A stretch of DNA of 64,000 nucleotides from positions 74,034,520 to 74,098,519 of the forward strand of contig JAKCOZ010000001.1 of the NCBI GenBank assembly GCA_022605955.1, in the 5' to 3' direction. This stretch comes from Rallus limicola. Its lineage: Eukaryota > Chordata > Aves > Gruiformes > Rallidae. Below are positions 11,960 to 24,572 of this stretch, piece after piece. The translations under genes were made by a program, and so were the position numbers. Under the pieces are notes generated by a model. It was not told the DNA's origin. It ran no database searches and was given only the letters and a program-made list of their open reading frames with translations. Position 1 is the first letter of the stretch, and every line of letters begins with the position of its first letter.

Positions 11960-12872
11960 CTTGTGTCAGAGAGGGTAGACTTTAGTGATGATCTCCTCTG
12001 GGAAGGTGCTCCAAGTAATAGCTCCATACTAAAATCTAGTAAAATCTGTAACATTCATTAACTGCAGTCCCAAGCTCTAAGGCTGCCCCCACCTCCTCCC
12101 CCCACCTCAGCCCTGAGCCTCTCTGACAGATTTCTGGTTTCAGAACCACAACTTGTCTTTCTTAAGTACTATTTTCTCCTCCTTGATATATGTAACACCC
12201 ACAAAAATATCAGGGAAAACAACAAAACTGACTGTACACTAGGGACAGGGTTATAAAAAACGCACTGAACATCAGTCTCGTTCTGCTCCCATTGACGTCA
12301 GCTACAAAATTCCCATTGCCTTCCTGGAAGCCAAGAGATGCCACCACAGATCGCTACCGAAAACAGCAATCCAAGAGCAGTCAAATGAAAAAAGGTAACA
12401 GCCTGACAGATTTTTCTTTCTTTTCCCTCCTGTTGCTTCTAATTCTAGTTTCAGTTAACTGTATCCCATCATCTGCATACAACTTCAGGGAGGGGGTCCC
12501 TAGGACCGAATGGAGAGGTCAAGGCCCTTTGCAGTGCGCTTAAATTGATGCTGTCTCTCATTTATCCTTTGACTGTAAGGCTCAGTGTGTGTATTTGGTT
12601 TATTCAGTTTGCTTCCTATTCTACTCCTGTACTGAGGTGGCCTTATCATCCGTACCGCAACCCCCCCTACTTTTCTCTCTGGCTCCCTTATGGAACAAAC
12701 CCTCTGATGGGAAACAGTCTGATGGGAGAGTTCAGCACAGCATACATCACAGAGTATGATGCCAAATTTGGCTCCTTCCACCCTTCTGGCAGACCTCTCA
12801 TCCTCTAACACCCCCAAACAAACAACCCAGAATACGAAATGCACAACCCAATGCTGTGTTACAGAAAAATCA

Positions 12873-12893
12873 TACACAGACACACACACACAC
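12873..12893. repeat. CA microsatellite
   Basis: Imperfect (CA)n run of about 20 bases. Confidence 0.85.
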
Positions 12894-13299
12894 TTCCCAA
12901 ATACTACTCTGCCACGCTATCTGCTCAGGATTTCTGGTATTTTGAAATGTCAGGGTTCAAAACCCACCACAAAACCATCCCAGGGACACCACAAGACCAA
13001 AAGAAAATAAAGACCCAGAGCTTTGCAATACAAGGTGGTGAATATAGTGGACAGGGCGTTAGCCATAAGCATAATGGACCTTCACCACCCATGGAGCTGG
13101 TGTTAGGGCCAGGGCTCTCTGCCTGGTACAGCCCACGCTGGAGTGCAGATGCAGTCAGGTGGGGAAGGAGCAGTAGACTTGGTATGGCAAACTTTAGTCA
13201 ATGATTACAGGTGGTGTGAAGAGGAATGCAGTGAGAGACAAGTTCTAAATAAAGGAAAAAATAGTTCTTAATTACATGTATAAAATAGTGATCCAAGTA

Positions 13300-13390
13300 G
13301 GTACTGAGCACTTTAATATGTATTTTAATTAAAGGACTTCTTATTTATCCCTCCCACAACCCCAGAGGTCGATACCTTTACAAATGAAGC
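13300..13390 (-). mobile_element. Ancient MIR-like SINE fragment, antisense
   Basis: The pattern 'gagcactttaatatgtattt', a gap, 'tccctcccacaaccccagag', then 'gatacctttacaaatgaag' follows the 3' half of a MIR element read in the order usual for a minus-strand copy. It is diverged, so the call rests on motif order only. Confidence 0.4.
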
Positions 13391-13466
13391 TATTTCATAG
13401 TCTTTTTAACTGCCCTTAATGTCCTCTTCCTGAGTTCTTGGCTACTTCAAACAAATGATAGCCTTA

Positions 13467-13880
13467 TGTCACAATGTAGCCTCAACCAGCAACCAAGTAC
13501 CATGAAGCCTCTTGCTCACTCACTCCTCCCTGCCCCCCCCCACCCCCCCAATGGGATGAGAGTTGGAAGAAAAAGGTAAAACTTACAGATCAGGATAAGG
13601 ACTGCTTACTGGGACAGCAAAGGGAGAGGAAAATAACAACAGTACTATTATAAAAACATACAAAGCAAGTGACTCATAATGCAATTTCACTGCCCAGAAC
13701 CCAATGCCCAGCCCATCCCCAAATAGAAACCCAACCTCTCCACCCAGCTCCCCACCCCTATATACTGAACATGACATCATATGGTATGGAATATTTCTTT
13801 GACTAATTTGGGTCAGGTATCCTGGCTGTTTCCCCTCCCAGCTTCTTGTAAAAATTAACAGTATCCCAGCTGAAAAACAT
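13467..13880 (-). mobile_element. ERV-L long terminal repeat (3' LTR of a minus-strand provirus)
   Basis: The plus-strand text contains the blocks typical of a widespread avian ERV-L LTR. These are 'tgtcacaatgtagcct', a 'gctcactcactcctccctgc' block followed by a C-rich tract and 'aatgggatgagag', and then 'tatatactgaacatgacatc' and 'atatggtatggaat'. 'ggctgtttcccctcccagct' and 'taacagtatcccagctga' follow. On the minus strand the tatata block sits where a TATA box is expected, which agrees with the pol orientation. A central piece is missing: 'cagcttcttgt' runs straight into 'aaaaattaacagtatccc', whereas full copies have a longer segment there. Family placement is from memory of common bird repeats. 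Confidence 0.8.
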
Positions 13881-16235
13881 GCTATTTATCCATGCCTTAT
13901 TCTACACCATCTACATCATACCCAGATCCTACACTTTCCAATTAATCATCACCATTCTTCCTGTCTTTATATATATATTACACATACATACATATATTTA
14001 TACACACACACAGAGGCATATATCATTCCCTTAGTCTATGGGTCATGCCTCTAAAATTTTGTTTGACTTCACGTGATCTGTACCTTTGGGCTCCATCTGT
14101 CATAACAGTCTTTCAGGGCAGGAGAGAAGGTGTGTGGCGTGGGATTGTTGCACGCTGCATCTGGAGCTCACAGCTGATATATCTGGCAAGGTCTATGCTC
14201 ACGGTCTGTGGGTTAAAGATGTCAATTTCAAAGAAGCTGCTGGGCACTGGCTGCTGAAGAGAGTTCTGGTTCCATCACTGCTGCACTTTTCCTGGTTTCA
14301 CCAAAGTCCATTCTTCATTAATTTGGGTGATTCTTATTGTAATACCATTGATACAGCTTATAGCAGTTGTAGTAGTGATGACATACAATGGCAGGGTTAT
14401 TTAACAATTAACATCATACCATTTAATTTACTGCCTATTCTCTCCCAAAAAATCAAATCCCTTTGCGGTGCACATCTGACTTCCCTACGCTTCTGCATCA
14501 CCTACCAAGTGCACCCAGGTCCTTGAGCAAAAGTGATTCCATTGGGTTTGCCACTGCCTGCAGCAGGGCTAACCCAGAGTTCCACAACATATTGTTCATG
14601 TGCACTTCAGGAATTCTATTAACTTTTATCCCTCTGGAAGTTTCTATTGGGCAGGGCCAGTTTGATTAGTAGACCCCCACTTGTTGACTATCCAGGTGGC
14701 CTCTGCTAAATGTGTATCGCAATGTTTGAAGGTCCCACCACCCACTGCTCTCAGTGTAGTCTTTAGTAGCCCATTGTACCATTCCATTTTCCCAGACACT
14801 GGTGTGTGACAGGGAATATGATACACCCACTCAATGCCATGCTCTTTGGCCCAGGTTGTTTTGGAAATGAATCCCCTTGTCTGACTCAATTGTTTCTGGG
14901 GATGCCATGTCACTACAGGACTTGCTTTTCATGACCCAGGACAGTGTTCCAGGTGGCAGCATGGGACATATGTTTCCAGTCATCCTGTGGTTACTTCTAC
15001 CACTGTAAGCACATAGCACTTGCCTTGGGGGTTTGTGGGAGTGTGATGTAATCAATCTGCCAGCCCTCCCCCATATTTATATTCCAGCCATTGTCCTCCA
15101 TACCACAGAGGGTTTGACCATTTGGCTTGCTTCATCCCAGTGCATGTTTCACATTCATAGATAACCTCTGCAACAGTGTCCTTGGGCAAGGCCACCCCTT
15201 AATCATAAGCACATCTACATGTTGCATTTTTTCCTTGATGGCCTGAGGTGTCGTGGGACCACCAAGCTATAAATATTTCACATTTTTGTTGCGAGTTCAG
15301 ATCCACCTGAGCCATTTCAATCTTAGCAGCCTTGTTCTGATGTTCCTTAGTGACACGATTCTTGAGTACGTGGGCATCTATGTGACGTACATTTACAATT
15401 AGCTTCTCTAGCTGAGCAGCAATATCTTGCCACAATGGGGCAGCCCAGATGCTCTGCTTCCATTGCTGTAACAACCCCCACAGGGCATTTGCCACCATCC
15501 ATGGGTCAGCGCAGACGTAAAGTACTAGCCATTGTTCTCATATAGCAATGTCTAGAGCCAGTTGGATGGCTTTCATTTCCATAAAGTGATTCAATTCCCC
15601 CTCTCTTTCAGCAGCTTCTGCAACTTGTCATGCAGGCCTCCATACAGCAGTCTTCCACCTCTGATGCCTTCCCACAATGCAAAAGGACCCATCAGTGAAC
15701 AGGACATATTACTTCTCTGGGATTTTTTATATGGAGGGGCCTCTTCAGCATATGTCACCTCCTACTCCTCTGATGACACTGTGAAATCCTTGCCGTCTGG
15801 CCAGTCCATGATGAATTCCACAACTTCTGGGTGACTGGGATTTCCTATTCAAGCCCACTGTGTGATCAGTGCAATGCACTTATTCCATGTAACATCAGCA
15901 ACATGATGTGTAGAGAAGACCCTCCCTTTGAACACCCAGTCCAGTACATGTAGTTGGGGTGATGGGAGGAACTGGTCTTCAGTACCAATCACTTCTGAAG
16001 CAGTTTGAACCCCTTCATATGCTGCCAGTATTTCCTTTTTTGTTGGAGTGTAGCAGGTCTTGGATCCTCGGTAGCCCGACTCTAAAACCCCAACAGTCGA
16101 CCTCAAGTCTCCCTTGATCCTTTCTGCCAGAGACTCCAGGTAGGGCTGTAGTGTAGAGCACATTTTTCACATCTGGTTCTGCTCAAACTTGTCCAAGGGC
16201 TACTGCATGCACTGCCTCCTGTTTGATCTGTTTGG
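13881..16235 (-). pseudogene. pol: ERV-L pol remnant (RNase H and integrase), broken
   Basis: Read on the minus strand from 16,163 down to 14,644, several broken open frames follow the order of a class III (ERV-L) pol. First comes the end of the reverse transcriptase connection with the start of RNase H (16,163-15,849). Next is the RNase H body running into a zinc-binding HHCC region (15,498-15,199). Last is the integrase core (15,055-14,644), with an ESDKGIHF motif around the second catalytic Asp and a conserved WYNGLL region after the catalytic Glu. Frameshifts and stops separate the pieces, so no polyprotein can be made. From 14,640 to 13,881 there is non-coding provirus sequence and no env is seen, as expected for ERV-L. 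Most of reverse transcriptase, protease and gag are missing on the right side. Confidence 0.85.
13968..14012. repeat. TA/CA-rich microsatellite inside the provirus
   Basis: Run of TATATA, then CATA repeats, then CACACA between the LTR and the pol remnant. Confidence 0.8.
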
Positions 16236-16273
16236 AAGTTAAGTTCCCAACCATTCTTCCCAGCCAAAACCCA
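16236..16273 (-). mobile_element. Possible tip of the second ERV-L LTR
   Basis: The text 'cattcttcccagccaaaacc' resembles the outer end of the LTR at 13,860-13,880 ('cagtatcccagctgaaaaac'), in the same orientation. If this is correct, it is the U3 start of the 5' LTR, left after a deletion that removed the rest of that LTR, gag, protease and most of reverse transcriptase. The match is short, so the call is uncertain. Confidence 0.35.
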
Positions 16274-18143
16274 GGTCACACTAAGACACTAAATGTGTAA
16301 AAGCAAGATTACAACGTGACGCACGCTCTAAACCTACAAAGTAGAACTTCAATAAAGAAGGAAAAGGAGGTTTACCTTTTAAAATGCTACACTTGTGCCC
16401 TATTCAGATCTGATTATGAAAATGAGATAAATTTGACACAGGAATGAATGCAATAACTTTGAACAGGAATGGAGTAGAGGAAATTAAGCCTGAAGTCTGG
16501 ATCTCCTAAACCCCAGTGTTCTGCGGCACTTGAGTCGGGCCAGGACCAGAGAAGTGCTCAGTGATGAAAAAGAGAAGAACAATTGCAAGTGCCAGCATCA
16601 GTGGATGCTGTCCAAAATGAACAAGTTGAATCCCACATGTCAAAGAATCCACACCTAATAGTCACATGCATTTACGTGCACTGTTTAAACCACACACCTG
16701 CTTCTTCAAGACCAAGATTCTTCTTCCCCTCCAGAAACACAATTCTTTGGGTCACAGCAGCCAGGAGATGCCTGAAGCTTTTTTCAGTATAATTAACAGC
16801 TGACTTGACTTGACTTTCTAATTTACTGTCACTTAGATGAGACAAATCTTTCTTCCTTAGTTCATGATGCTAAAGCTGTGAGCAATGTGGCATGACACAG
16901 GCAGGACTGCAACTACTGTCAGGTACTGATCTCTGCAATTAGCTAGCTGGTCACAGCATCTTTCACGTGGCTCTGCGGTTTCTCATGGGTTCTCTCTTAT
17001 GCTCACAATAAAAATATGGACAAGAAAATCTTTGCTCATCTTTGGGAACATAAAGGACTAACTTATCCAGGCCAAATCTTTTCCCATACTGACAGCTCGA
17101 ACTTGATTTATTCATCACTCAGCCACTGAAGTCCAAAACAAACCGAGGGCTAAAAAAAAATCTTTGTAGTAAGTACTTCTGGAATACACTTCCCCTCTTC
17201 TCTCTCTCTCTATTCCTTTCCCTTAAGAAACAGTAGAAGCAGGAATACTTGGAGACATCACACATTATTTACATGTAGTATTATTTTATGGATTTTTTCA
17301 AGGTGTTAATTGAAAGTTTTAATGAATGTTAATCATCTGTCATTTTCATTGGCAATCACCGCTATGCCATATGCCTAACTTTTACACCTGTACAGATTTT
17401 CCAACCAGTTCTTTTAAATTGTTTTACTTTTTCAGTGCAGTATTAGTATTAATATTTAGGAAACAAGCCAGCTGCAACCAAGGCTGCTATTGTCTGTAGT
17501 TCATTTACATGTAATCCCTCGTCCTGGTGAACTACGGTAGTGCATCATCACGGCACCAGCACTAGACTTGAAATATTTGTATTAATCCAGTCCTTAAAGC
17601 CAGTGCTGGACTGACACCCATGAACACCACAGTACAACAGGGCACATACAGCACTGCGAAACATCTACATAAGCCTCCCAATATGCTGTCCCAATTTTTG
17701 TCCCTCATTTTTCTCCCGACTCTCACTTCAGCTCGCCAGACAACTGAAGCAAACTCCAGTGGTCATGTTTCAGTTCTTTTTAAGTAAAACCAAGATTTGT
17801 TTCTGAAGGGACCGGACTGAGGAAACACAAGCATGCAAGTTATGAGTTCTATTTTTGACTTGACTGCAGATATTTTGTGTGAACCAAGTCACCCTCAACA
17901 CATGGCACACATTTAAAATGGACGTACCTACCAGGCTCCTCAGTTTACACCTTTTTTAATAGCACTCTCATTCTCTCTATTCATTAAAGTGGCCTGGTCT
18001 TCAAACCAGGACTTCTTCTTTTGTGTGTTTTAATCAACAATAATGTAAGAAAGACTAACATTTATCACGATTTAGCATTACAGTAACACAGAGATGAATG
18101 AATATAGCTCTAATCCTGTCTTTGCTTTTGTCTCTTGTTACAG

Positions 18144-18227
18144 AACGGTTTCAGCACTAAGACAAATTGGTAAGATCAGAGCAGTGCCACTGCTGTGAAA
18201 CTGGCTAAAGTGAGAAAATGGTGAAAG
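18144..18227 (+). other. Candidate 5' untranslated exon with a start codon at its end
   Basis: A good plus-strand acceptor (tttgcttttgtctcttgttacag) is followed by 84 bases that end GTGAAAG before GTAAGTTTG, a near-perfect donor. All three frames contain stops, so it is not an internal coding exon. An ATG at 18,218-18,220 in the context gagaaaATGG lies 10 bases before the donor. It could therefore be a 5' exon that begins translation with Met-Val-Lys, or an exon of a non-coding RNA. No promoter is seen immediately upstream. Confidence 0.22.
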
Positions 18228-18829
18228 GTAAGTTTGGGTTTTTAAACATGGAACAAACAACAAGGGAGGCTACAGTAGACTCTGCTAATTGGGCTGAGGA
18301 TGAGACGTAATAGAGGTGATAGACCAGCCTGTCAAGGACAGCAAGCCCCAATGTGACTTCCAGCTTTACTAGCAATCACCAGAAAGGTGTGGAGAGAATT
18401 TTGTTGATTTTCGTAGGAGAGACTTGTAAGCATACAGAAAATATTCTAGAAAACTATTTCTGAATAGATTCATACCAGACACCCAGGTATTTTTGACAGG
18501 TAACAAACCCCAGGACATAGGCAATGCCTTGTCCACACTGGGAGGTGAATGGCTAAGCACGGCTGATTCCTGCGGCTACTGAAAGTGAAGAGACAGGGAA
18601 GCAAAAGAGAAGGGTCTCTGCTCCCTGCCCTCCTGATGACAGAAGCAACAAAAAAAAGGTGAGCGGAAGAGGCCAGATTTAGGGCACTGATGAGGAATAC
18701 TCTTTTCAAAGGCACTGGTCTTCATAGTCTGTCAAAGTGACTGAGCAATGTCCAGTACAGGAATATTTGCAAATTTGCAATTCACCTTCAATTAAGTTTG
18801 CAGGGAAATTACTCCTCTGATTATGTTAC

Positions 18830-18910
18830 CTGAGCAGAAACAACAATCCAGTGGCATTAACTTCAATAAATGCATCCATTATTTTCAGTATTCCTCCTCT
18901 CCCAACTCTA
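18830..18910 (-). other. Splice-flanked open segment, 81 nt
   Basis: The minus-strand acceptor is strong (acgtccccattctccacacag) and the donor is CTCAG followed by GTAACATAA. Only one frame is open; it includes GGILKIMDAFIEVNATGLLF. No family is recognised and the segment is short, so it may be chance. Confidence 0.18.
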
Positions 18911-21900
18911 CTGTGTGGAGAATGGGGACGTGAGTGGCACATTCTCACCTTTTTTCTTTGGATATTATACACCCCATGAAATACCAGAAGGTGAAAGACC
19001 TTTTGGGGCAAAACACAACCTGAAAGTCTTTGTGGCCCCCTTTAATCGTGTATTCCAGGAAGTTCCAGGGTTGCAAATACCCATGGACTTTTTCTATTGT
19101 CTTAGAATACCCGGTGCTTTCCTTAAAGCCTCAGTGCTTTGATCATATGAAAATCTCAGCTTCTTTTTTTTAAAGCACTGAATTTTACTGTTGTAAAGTT
19201 AAAGACCCTGCACTATAAAGGCTGAGAACCAAGGCTAGTATAAAGGGAATCAGAACATCATGATGCATGAGGGCTTTGACAGAAGTCTTTTTAATGCTAC
19301 GGATGGGCAGAAATACCATGCAGATGATTTTAGACAAAAGGCAGAGGAGAACACCAAGAGAATCAAGTGTACAACAGTAACAGCAACTGGAAAGACTGAC
19401 TTTCTTCTGATGAACTGAGACAGGATTAAAACCCCATAAGCTTTCCATCTGTAAAATGGAATAACAGTACACAAGGCAGCTCATTGAAATCTTTTTAAAT
19501 CTATATATAAACTTCTATAGTATAATTATTCATAAATGGTAACTCAGTACCTGAGGAGTCTTGAAGCCTGGTATAGAGGTTCTCTGTTAGGCCAGATACC
19601 ACCATGGAGGCATGGAGATTAGCACAGGAAAAGGAAATTCTCCTTCTCTTACCATCCCTTGTGAGTCCAGTTAATGTACAACACTCATTTTCTGTGTACC
19701 CTAGTTCCTATTTAAACAGCCGTTCATTGAAAAAAGACTGTTTAAAATAATTTAGAAAGATAAAGCTACCTATTGCAAATATTAAATAAAACTGATAGGA
19801 ATTTCCTAGAAATATCAGTAAACAGTAGGAAGTAAGTTCTTTATTTTCCACATCATAAGCCTAATAGCACTAACAAAACCCATGCTCATTGCATTACTGC
19901 ACTTTTTACAGTATGAATTTAGATTGCTGAAAAGTAAAACAGATGGAGCAGAACTGCCAAATGCTCTGGAGAACCAGGTGTTGTACACACAGAGCTGGGG
20001 CCTGAACTGGGATGGACTAAAGGGCATCTTCTAATTCAGCTTCCAAAAGAAGCTTCCAGAGTATCAAAAGTAGAAATACACTTGCATTTGCTCAAATGTA
20101 AATGGCATTCATGAGAATAAAAGAAGATCTCTGAAGCTGGCCTTGTATCTAGCATATTTGTGAATCTGAAAGGGCTATTTTGATGTCTCATTTTTTTGAG
20201 TGTTGTTTCTGTTCCTGTTCCACTGATTTGCAATGGGAAAACAAAACAAAATAAAACTTTCTCACTGGCTCAGGTGCTGAAGTCAAGTAGTGAAGTGGAC
20301 CACCAACATAAATGCCATAAGCATGCAGCAGAGACCCAGCTATTGATCTTTGATGGATAAACTAGTTTGGGTTTTTTGCTGGATCTTTCAGGGTACAGCA
20401 AGGAGAAAAGGGCTGCAGCAAGACCTAGGGAGGCGAGGGAACAGGAGAGAACAAGGAAGGAAAGATCAAGATTCAATGGAGAAAATAAGAAAAATGTTCT
20501 GCACAAAACTGAGGGGAAGCCTGGGTCTCAGCCTCGTAGCTGCTGCCTTTCTTTCCTGGCCCCTGTGCCCTCTACACAACAGCAACACTAGCCACTAAGA
20601 GAGAAAGGTAGCTTTGCTCCACTGGACATAAAGCCACCACGCAGTGCATCCTGTGATGTTGGCCCTCACAGTTAATACTGCCTCTACAATGATACTCTTA
20701 CCTTACGTTACCACACTCTACGTGGACTATTGCCACACTACACACTGAGAGCTACGCTGCCCTACAGCTTATAGAAAAGCAAAAAGAAGCATGTTGCTTC
20801 TGTGCATCAGGCTTAAACACGATGAACTGTCAACTGGTATGTAAGCAAAAACAAAAAGCGATAGCAATGGCATGCTGCAAAGTACAGGTATTTATAAAGA
20901 AATGTACAACTCCCAGTGAAAAAAAAATTCTCAAGAAAAAACAGTCTGCTGCTCTACAAAGAAAGGCAATAAAGAGCTTATATTTTAGACATTACTCTAC
21001 TGGGAGCTCAAGAGTTTTGCACCAAAGGATAGTGTGTTTCCACTTTGCTTAGGCCACAGCAAACTCTTTCCTAACTCTCTGTTGTATCATCAGGGCACGT
21101 ATGCAGGAATACTGCCTAAGGTAAACTTGAAGAAATCATGGAAAAAAATAATCTTAGGATTTGAACTCATTTTATACCAAGTATTTGCCTCCCAACCGTA
21201 CTTTAACAGAACATTTTCCTGTATTAAGCCTATGATGGGAAAAAAGCATTTTAATCTTATGTGATATCAAGATTTTTTTTTGTTAAGTATTTTGATAAGC
21301 GTTGGCTTTTCTTCAAGTATTACAGCATTTGCAAAACACTTGACATAGTGAGTCACTTGCTACCCTTTGTGTATACTCTGTGTATTTAGGCTCAAGGACC
21401 CACTGTTGCCCACTGTGGACCAGGCTACTGAGGTATGGACATCACCACGTTAACAGCTTTTTTGTAACCTGTGCAACCTCGTAGCGCTTCCCTGAACAAG
21501 GGAAGGGATGAAGGGCTGCCATTGCCTATGTCTTCCTGAAGATGCACAGGGTTTACAAAGAAATTGGATCTACAAAAGGTGCCATGAGATCATGCATTTT
21601 GCCTGTCTGGTGTTTTCATGTGCATGGACTGGCAACTAGAAAGACTTTTATGGCCCTCAAATTGGAAGGCACTTTGTAAAAATGATCCTTTAAGAGATTC
21701 TGAACAAGGAATCCCTCTACGTCCCTGACTTCACTGCAACTTGGCCCCCAAAGAAATCCACTTTCACACAAGAGCAGTATTTCCCACAGGAATGTACTTT
21801 ATCCACAGTGGCAGGGTACTGAAGGAGGAAATCTAAGAAGACAAGTACTAGAGAGGACTTCGAGGAGCACCATTTTTGCTATTTCTGTGGAATAGATGGG

Positions 21901-22512
21901 AAAACCAAGGCAGAGGTGTGCTAAGGAACACATCTGGGCAAATCCGTGGATCGGTGGCAAAGCTGAGATCAGACAGTTCACCACGAAGCAATGGCAGCTG
22001 AGGAAAAGTGAAAACAGAGGAGCTTCAACGCCTCAGATGACAGGAACAGAATTAATTTTCTGATGTGGTGTTTTGTTGACTCTTTCGTCTTGTCATGTAC
22101 AGCAGAAATAATGTTCATAGGATTAGAGTAAACTCACAGCAAATGACTCTTATGATTATTAAGCATCTCAGCTTCAATTTGATGTTTCATCACCTGCCAA
22201 CCTTCCACATCAAAAATGATTTTTCTGTGTATTTGAAACTAAAAATTTACAAAATATCAGTGCAGAATTTAAAACACTTCTTAAACATGTTGGAAAAGTA
22301 AATTTAAAATGTCACCAAAGCTAGAAAGAGGAAAAAGCCTGTCCATTGCTCTTATGCAATAATTAATTTTCATCAGGGTCCTTATTATGCATTAGTTTTT
22401 ACAGAGCAACAAAACACAACTGCCTGCTATTGTTTAAACACATTTGCTGCATATGCCAGAACAGTAAAGGCTGGAAATATGTGTAAAGGATAATACACAA
22501 AATGTAGCTAAA

Positions 22513-22548
22513 TGTATTCTATATTATGGATCCATAATACAGAATGCA
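22513..22548. repeat. 36-nt palindrome centred on a BamHI-type site
   Basis: The 18-bp core TATTATGGATCCATAATA (22,522-22,539) is a perfect inverted repeat. The symmetry extends to 22,513 and 22,548 with two mismatched pairs. It may form a cruciform or be a dimer binding site for a homeodomain or POU factor. An ATGCAAAT octamer-like motif follows at once. Confidence 0.9.
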
Positions 22549-23564
22549 AATGATTCTGACTAAGCATTCACAGGAGACGGTCTTTAGGGTGCATGCTGTG
22601 AATGTATATTATGAATAATGCATAAAACTTGGCTAAATCTTAATGAGTCCATTGACATCCTATGGGGTCCACAGGAGCCTCAGATCCCAAGGCATGTCAG
22701 TGGCATATTACCCTCCTCCCCCACTTCATTTTCAAAAATACTTTCTTAAAACAAAGGAAATTACAACACAAAAGAAAAAACCCTTTGCTCTGATTTAACT
22801 CCCTTATGATGGGCAAATGCAGAAGCAGTCACGAAGTCTGACTTCCTTCACCCCACTGTGCCTAGATGTGCTATGTTAAACCAGACCACTGTATGGTGCT
22901 TGCATCAGGTGTGGGACACGAGTTACTCCTTTCCAAAGGAATATACTAAGAGGCTTCTCCACACATAGAAGCAAGAGGATAAGAGGTGACAAGCATCCCT
23001 ATTATATTTTGTTTCCATTCTTCTTCCCTAATTCCCAGATTCTTTAAATGCAATAATTAATGTATAAGGACCTTGCAGAACATATGGGGATAGGAAAAAA
23101 AAAACATGCATAGTTTACTAGTTAGTCAAAGCTACTCCAAAGGAGTAAGTTCACATGCTAAATGATATTGGCAGTGGGTGCAGTCATGAGGACAAAGACT
23201 CCAACCAAAGAGAAGCACCTGGTATTTATAGCTTGTAAGTACAAAAACACAGTAAGAAAAAAATTTCCAGCTCCTGAGTGAAACCGTAAGGTTGTACCAT
23301 TCTATCTGAGTGTACAAGTATATCATATTCACTAGGAAAAAAAAAAAGTCTTGGCATCGAGTCCCAGCTCCGCTTAGAAGTGTGAATGTAGTTTTTGTAT
23401 GTCATGCGCTTGGAAATAAATTAGTAGATTTTTCCTATGTACTATATGAAGAAAAATAACTGATTAGGTTCTTGGGTTTTTTTAGGGTTGTAAGTCTTCT
23501 AAACAGTACAAATGGTAATTAATTAATTCTTGCAACCCTCATGTGTGATGGTAAGTCTGTACGT

Positions 23565-23640
23565 CCTTAAACACAAGAAAACTGAGGAACAAAAGGTCAA
23601 GAGACTAACCCAGCATGCCAGAGCACTTCAGCAGCAGAGT
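23565..23640 (-). mobile_element. MIR-like SINE fragment, antisense
   Basis: The order 'aaaactgaggaacaaaaggt', 'caagagactaacccagcatg' and 'ccagagc' matches the pattern of an antisense MIR (gaggaaactgaggc, gagaggttaagtgac, cagagc). Diverged; the call rests on motif order. Confidence 0.35.
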
Positions 23641-24415
23641 GGGGCTGCAGCTCATGCTCTCCATGCTCTCCGCCATGCACTCATCCACTACACTTGGGAT
23701 GACAAATGCCAGTCTGCTTAAGGACTGCTTTTATACTCAGCCAGACAACTGTAGGCCAAAGCCAGCACAAGCCTACTGAACAAATCCCACCAGACCCAAC
23801 CTGGCTCTGCCGTATCTGTTCCCACAGAATGTTAAGCCTATACTCACACACAGCCCCGAGCTGAAATCACCAGACATTCAACAGAGATGGCCTACTGACT
23901 GGCCAGCATGCCGATACTCACATCAGGGACAGGACAGGACTCTTGTCCTCTGCCCACGTGACTCCACCACTAGGCATCGTTTGACCTCACGTGTGAAATA
24001 CTGCACCTACACACACTGGAGCTGGCAGAAGGGGTGAGCGCTTTTCACCCCATCCACATTTCAGGACCTGAACCAGCCAGGCTAGAGCAATGGGGAACCC
24101 CAGGAACCCCTTATTTCCAGAGACTGAGCAAAGATGACAGCTCCCCCGAGAAGATGAGAAGGGGACATGAGATCACAGGTTGGGCAGGAGGCAGACTGCA
24201 AGGGAAGCGCTCCTCCATCCCTGAGGGCATTTGCACAGGCCAAAAGAGGAGGACAGGTCTGGAACAAATTTGATATAAGCAAGTTTTGTACAAGAGAGCT
24301 GGTCGTGGCAGGGGGGGAAGAAACTGCCAGGAAATGCAGAAACACAAGCATTTTTTAAGTTTGTTAAAATCTTCCTTCTCTTCCCACACATGCTTCCAAT
24401 GGAAAATCAATACCA

Positions 24416-24451
24416 GGGAGAAAGAAACTATCTGGGAGAAAGAAACTATCT
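24416..24451. repeat. 18-bp perfect tandem duplication
   Basis: Two identical adjacent copies of GGGAGAAAGAAACTATCT. Confidence 0.95.
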
Positions 24452-24552
24452 GGATGTTCAGTAAGCATTTCTAATCTGAAAAAAAAAACCAAAAAAAACT
24501 TTAATCCAGCTTTTGTTTTCCTTTTTTTCTTTTTTGGGTTTTCTACTTCTTA

Positions 24553-24572
24553 CAACAACAACAACAACAAAA
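24553..24572. repeat. AAC trinucleotide run
   Basis: About six AAC units followed by an A run. Confidence 0.85.

Noticed and set aside
19551..20760. Further minus-strand splice-flanked segments (19,583-19,551 and about 20,746-20,701) that can also be chained in phase
   Set aside because: Very short, with weak acceptors. With free choice of borders such chains can be built in random DNA, so they were not annotated.
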